DNA from: Brachyhypopomus gauderio
Taxonomy: Eukaryota > Chordata > Actinopteri > Gymnotiformes > Hypopomidae
Direction: 5' to 3'
Length of the DNA: 64,000 nucleotides
Assembly (NCBI RefSeq): GCF_052324685.1
Contig: NW_027506980.1
Span: forward strand, 1 to 64,000
The notes under the pieces are model-generated. The model worked only from the letters and a program-made list of their open reading frames with translations, did no database searches and was not told where the DNA came from. Both the position numbers and the translations under genes were made by a program. Positions 60,797 to 64,000 of this stretch are shown one piece after another; positions within the stretch are counted from its first letter, which is position 1, and every line of letters begins with the position of its first letter.

Positions 60797-61947
60797 CAGA
60801 TGCTTCTGTGCTTACATAGTTCTTCCTCAAAAGAAAACCCCAACAAGCACATTCCTCCTGTTTGCTGGCTTTTGATGAAATGAGCCAATGCATAAAGGAT
60901 GCAACATCAAGGTCACTCACACTTTTCTGCTAGCTTGTCTAAAATTTGCCCTTCCTTCAATTACTCACTTGTCAAGACCTGCAGGTCTTCAAACAAAAGG
61001 TCAGTTTGTAGACCCTTTTCCTGTCAAAGTTTTGATCCTTTTGTCCACCAGTCATCGGAATGTGTATGATTTTCACCAGTTTACACAGTGTAGCTCCCTT
61101 GCCTTCAGTTGCAGGGTTATGTCCTCTTAGATATGACGCTTTTGAAATTATATGTGAAAATGCACCCAAAACCTATTCAAAACAGATTTGATGGAAGCAC
61201 TGCAGGAGCTCTGCTCCAAGACGCATTTTGTCCAGAAAATGTGGTGTCATGAATGCATCCATATCACCAACACACATTTACAAACCAAACCATAGGCAAT
61301 AAAATACATGAGTAAACTGATTTGTGGACCTTTGTGGCACTTGGTACTGCTGAGATCAGGATCATTACAGAGTTCAGCAATCATTTTCCCAACTAGGTCA
61401 TTGATACATTGGAATCCCCAATGTTTTCTGGAACAGAATATGCCTTTCGGATGAGAATAAAAAAAGACTTCAAGAACCAAAAAAGAAGTTAAGCTGCCTT
61501 CAGCTGATGTACTCAGACTAACGGGAAACACTTTAAATCCCAAGGTGAAATGCACATGGTCAAAATTTTATCAGGACAGAGTACATGTTTTACTTTGATA
61601 TTAAGAGCGATCACTGGATTGTCTTCCAGTAAATTAATGTTTTCTTCCGCTACAAAACGTTTTTTCAACAACTATAAAGAGGCTATGCAACGAAACTGAG
61701 CGGGGATGTCAAGTGCCTTTAATGGTACATTTTTGACCCCACTTCAAATGCTGCTGTTACCTGACCAGTTCGATTGTTAGTTTGCCAGATTCTCAATCTC
61801 TGGGATGTGAGATCATGCACCAGGTTTAGTGAATGTTTAAGGGTGAAGGTCTTTAGTCTCTGCACAAATTCCACAAACATAGCTCAGGTCCTGCTCAACA
61901 TGTCAACATGTGGCGACAGCAAGTGCTTTTGGGGTCCTACATAAAAC

Positions 61948-62020
61948 GCCCGGCTAGCTCAGTCGGTAGAGCATGAGACTCTTAATCTCAGGGTCGTGGG
62001 TTCGAGCCCCACGTTGGGCG
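61948..62020 (+). tRNA. tRNA-Lys-CTT: tRNA-Lys(CTT), copy 45, consensus
   Basis: The gene body is consensus with the -6T leader, although its Asn partner is damaged. Confidence 0.96.
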
Positions 62021-62109
62021 AGAGGCTGATTTGTTTGAGAGAAATGTTGAAATTTAGTTAATCTGTTTGCGCAAAATACGTCTAAAAAAGAAGAGAAAGG
62101 AACATACAT

Positions 62110-62183
62110 CGTCCCTGGGTGGGCTCGAACCACCGTCCTTTCGGTTAACAGGCGAACGCGCTAACCGATTGCGCCGCAGAGAC
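62110..62183 (-). tRNA. tRNA-Asn-GTT: tRNA-Asn(GTT), copy 45, variant T8C + G31C + T48C, possibly a pseudogene
   Basis: T8C changes the near-universal base that contacts A14 and begins the A box. G31C produces a C31-C39 clash in the last anticodon-stem pair. T48C changes the 15-48 contact. The anticodon GTT is intact. Three core lesions in one gene make normal function doubtful. Confidence 0.78.
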
Positions 62184-63334
62184 CAGATGCTTCTGTGCTT
62201 ACACAGTTCTTCCTCAAAAGAAAAACCCAACAAGCACATTCCTCCTGTTTGCTGGCTTTTGATGAAATGAGCCAATGCATAAAGGATGCAACATCAAGGT
62301 CACTCACACTTTTCTGCTAGCTTGTCTAAAATTTGCCCTTCCTTCAATTACTCACTTGTCAAGACCTGCAGGTCTTCAAACAAAAGGTCAGTTTGTAGAC
62401 CCTTTTCCTGTCAAAGTTTTGATCCTTTTGTCCACCAGTCATCGGAATGTGTATGATTTTCACCAGTTTACACAGTGTAGCTCCCTTGCCTTCAGTTGCA
62501 GGGTTATGTCCTCTTAGATATGACGCTTTTGAAATTATATGTGAAAATGCACCCAAAACCTATTCAAAACAGATTTGATGGAAGCACTGCAGGAGCTCTG
62601 CTCCAAGACGCATTTTGTCCAGAAAATGTGGTGTCATGAATGCATCCATATCACCAACACACATTTACAAACCAAACCATAGGCAATAAAATACATGAGT
62701 AAACTGATTTGTGGACCTTTGTGGCACTTGGTACTGCTGAGATCAGGATCATTACAGAGTTCAGCAATCATTTTCCCAACTAGGTCATTGATACATTGGA
62801 ATCCCCAATGTTTTCTGGAACAGAATATGCCTTTCGGATGAGAATAAAAAAAGACTTCAAGAACCAAAAAAGAAGTTAAGCTGCCTTCAGCTGATGTACT
62901 CAGACTAACGGGAAACACTTTAAATCCCAAGGTGAAATGCACATGGTCAAAATTTTATCAGGACAGAGTACATGTTTTACTTTGATATTAAGAGCGATCA
63001 CTGGATTGTCTTCCAGTAAATTAATGTTTTCTTCCGCTACAAAACGTTTTTTCAACAACTATAAAGAGGCTATGCAACGAAACTGAGCGGGGATGTCAAG
63101 TGCCTTTAATGGTACATTTTTGACCCCACTTCAAATGCTGCTGTTACCTGACCAGTTCGATTGTTAGTTTGCCAGATTCTCAATCTCTGGGATGTGAGAT
63201 CATGCACCAGGTTTAGTGAATGTTTAAGGGTGAAGGTCTTTAGTCTCTGCACAAATTCCACAAACATAGCTCAGGTCCTGCTCAACATGTCAACATGTGG
63301 CGACAGCAAGTGCTTTTGGGGTCCTACATAAAAC

Positions 63335-63407
63335 GCCCGGCTAGCTCAGTCGGTAGAGCATGAGACTCTTAATCTCAGGGTCGTGGGTTCGAGCCCCACG
63401 TTGGGCG
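63335..63407 (+). tRNA. tRNA-Lys-CTT: tRNA-Lys(CTT), copy 46, consensus
   Basis: The gene body is consensus with the -6T leader. Confidence 0.96.
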
Positions 63408-63496
63408 AGAGGCTGATTTGTTTGAGAGAAATGTTGAAATTTAGTTAATCTGTTTGCGCAAAATACGTCTAAAAAAGAAGAGAAAGGAACATACAT

Positions 63497-63570
63497 CGTC
63501 CCTGGGTGGGCTCGAACCACCGTCCTTTCGGTTAACAGGCGAACGCGCTAACCGATTGCGCCGCAGAGAC
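63497..63570 (-). tRNA. tRNA-Asn-GTT: tRNA-Asn(GTT), copy 46, variant T8C + G31C + T48C, possibly a pseudogene
   Basis: Carries the same three lesions as copy 45, so the damaged unit was itself duplicated. The window ends 430 bp later inside the next spacer. Confidence 0.78.
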
Positions 63571-64000
63571 CAGATGCTTCTGTGCTTACACAGTTCTTCC
63601 TCAAAAGAAAAACCCAACAAGCACATTCCTCCTGTTTGCTGGCTTTTGATGAAATGAGCCAATGCATAAAGGATGCAACATCAAGGTCACTCACACTTTT
63701 CTGCTAGCTTGTCTAAAATTTGCCCTTCCTTCAATTACTCACTTGTCAAGACCTGCAGGTCTTCAAACAAAAGGTCAGTTTGTAGACCCTTTTCCTGTCA
63801 AAGTTTTGATCCTTTTGTCCACCAGTCATCGGAATGTGTATGATTTTCACCAGTTTACACAGTGTAGCTCCCTTGCCTTCAGTTGCAGGGTTATGTCCTC
63901 TTAGATATGACGCTTTTGAAATTATATGTGAAAATGCACCCAAAACCTATTCAAAACAGATTTGATGGAAGCACTGCAGGAGCTCTGCTCCAAGACGCAT

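Larger units (their letters stand above)
1..64000. repeat. Tandem array of a 1,387-bp tRNA-Lys/tRNA-Asn unit (about 46.1 copies)
   Basis: The whole window is head-to-tail copies of one 1,387-bp unit. tRNA-Lys starts at 920, 2307, 3694 and so on to 63335, always 1,387 apart, so no copy has gained or lost a base. Units differ only by scattered substitutions; most are well above 99% identical by eye. Both ends of the window fall inside a unit, so the array continues on both sides. This pattern fits unequal crossing-over and gene conversion keeping a tDNA satellite homogeneous. Phase positions quoted in other entries use the first unit (1-1387); add 1,387 for each later copy. Confidence 0.99.

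Noticed and set aside
1-64000. CRISPR array or bacterial tRNA operon
   Set aside because: The repeat is 1,387 bp with eukaryotic Pol III features, no CCA, and no short repeat-spacer pattern or cas genes.
1-64000. SINE or other tRNA-derived retroelement
   Set aside because: The tRNAs are full cloverleaves with intact anticodons; there are no A-rich tails next to them and no target-site duplications, and the spacing is strictly tandem.

Overview
The window is one uninterrupted tandem array. A 1,387-bp unit repeats about 46.1 times with constant spacing: every landmark recurs at exactly +1387, and I found no insertion or deletion anywhere. No protein gene, transposon or CRISPR array is visible. 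Each unit holds two intron-less nuclear-type tRNA genes facing each other: tRNA-Lys(CTT) on the + strand (73 nt, first at 920-992) and tRNA-Asn(GTT) on the - strand (74 nt, first at 1082-1155). They are 89 bp apart, and about 1,150 bp of non-coding spacer separates one pair from the next. This gives 46 tRNA-Lys and 46 tRNA-Asn genes, all with intact anticodons.

The genes have Pol III A and B boxes, no encoded CCA, and a T6 terminator after tRNA-Asn, so this is eukaryotic nuclear DNA. The consensus tRNA-Lys is, from memory, identical to the human tRNA-Lys-CTT, and the tRNA-Asn differs from the human one at about one base. A vertebrate is most likely. Large tandem tDNA repeats are known in Xenopus and zebrafish, so a fish or amphibian is a reasonable guess, but the species cannot be read from the sequence.

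Layout, with copies numbered 1-46 by tRNA pair. Copies 1-8 (0-11 kb) are mostly consensus, except copy 2. Copies 9-20 (11-27.5 kb) mix a variant tRNA-Lys (C2T+A9C) with consensus copies, and copies 15-20 alternate as a two-unit higher-order repeat. Copies 21-27 and 28-34 (about 28.4-38.1 and 38.1-47.8 kb) are a seven-unit block (9,709 bp) present twice in tandem. Copies 32-42 largely alternate between two further unit types. Copies 42-44 are recent relatives of each other, and copies 45-46 share a damaged tRNA-Asn. By eye, 33 of 46 tRNA-Lys and 28 of 46 tRNA-Asn genes match the consensus.

The points most worth following are: (1) the satellite-like tRNA pair itself; (2) tRNA-Lys has no T4 terminator for 236 nt, so read-through would run antisense through tRNA-Asn; (3) sequence differences between copies crowd around the tRNA genes and are rare in the far spacer; (4) the higher-order repeats and mosaic copies record unequal exchange and conversion. 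The repeating short reading frames (102 codons or fewer) look like chance frames carried by the repeat.
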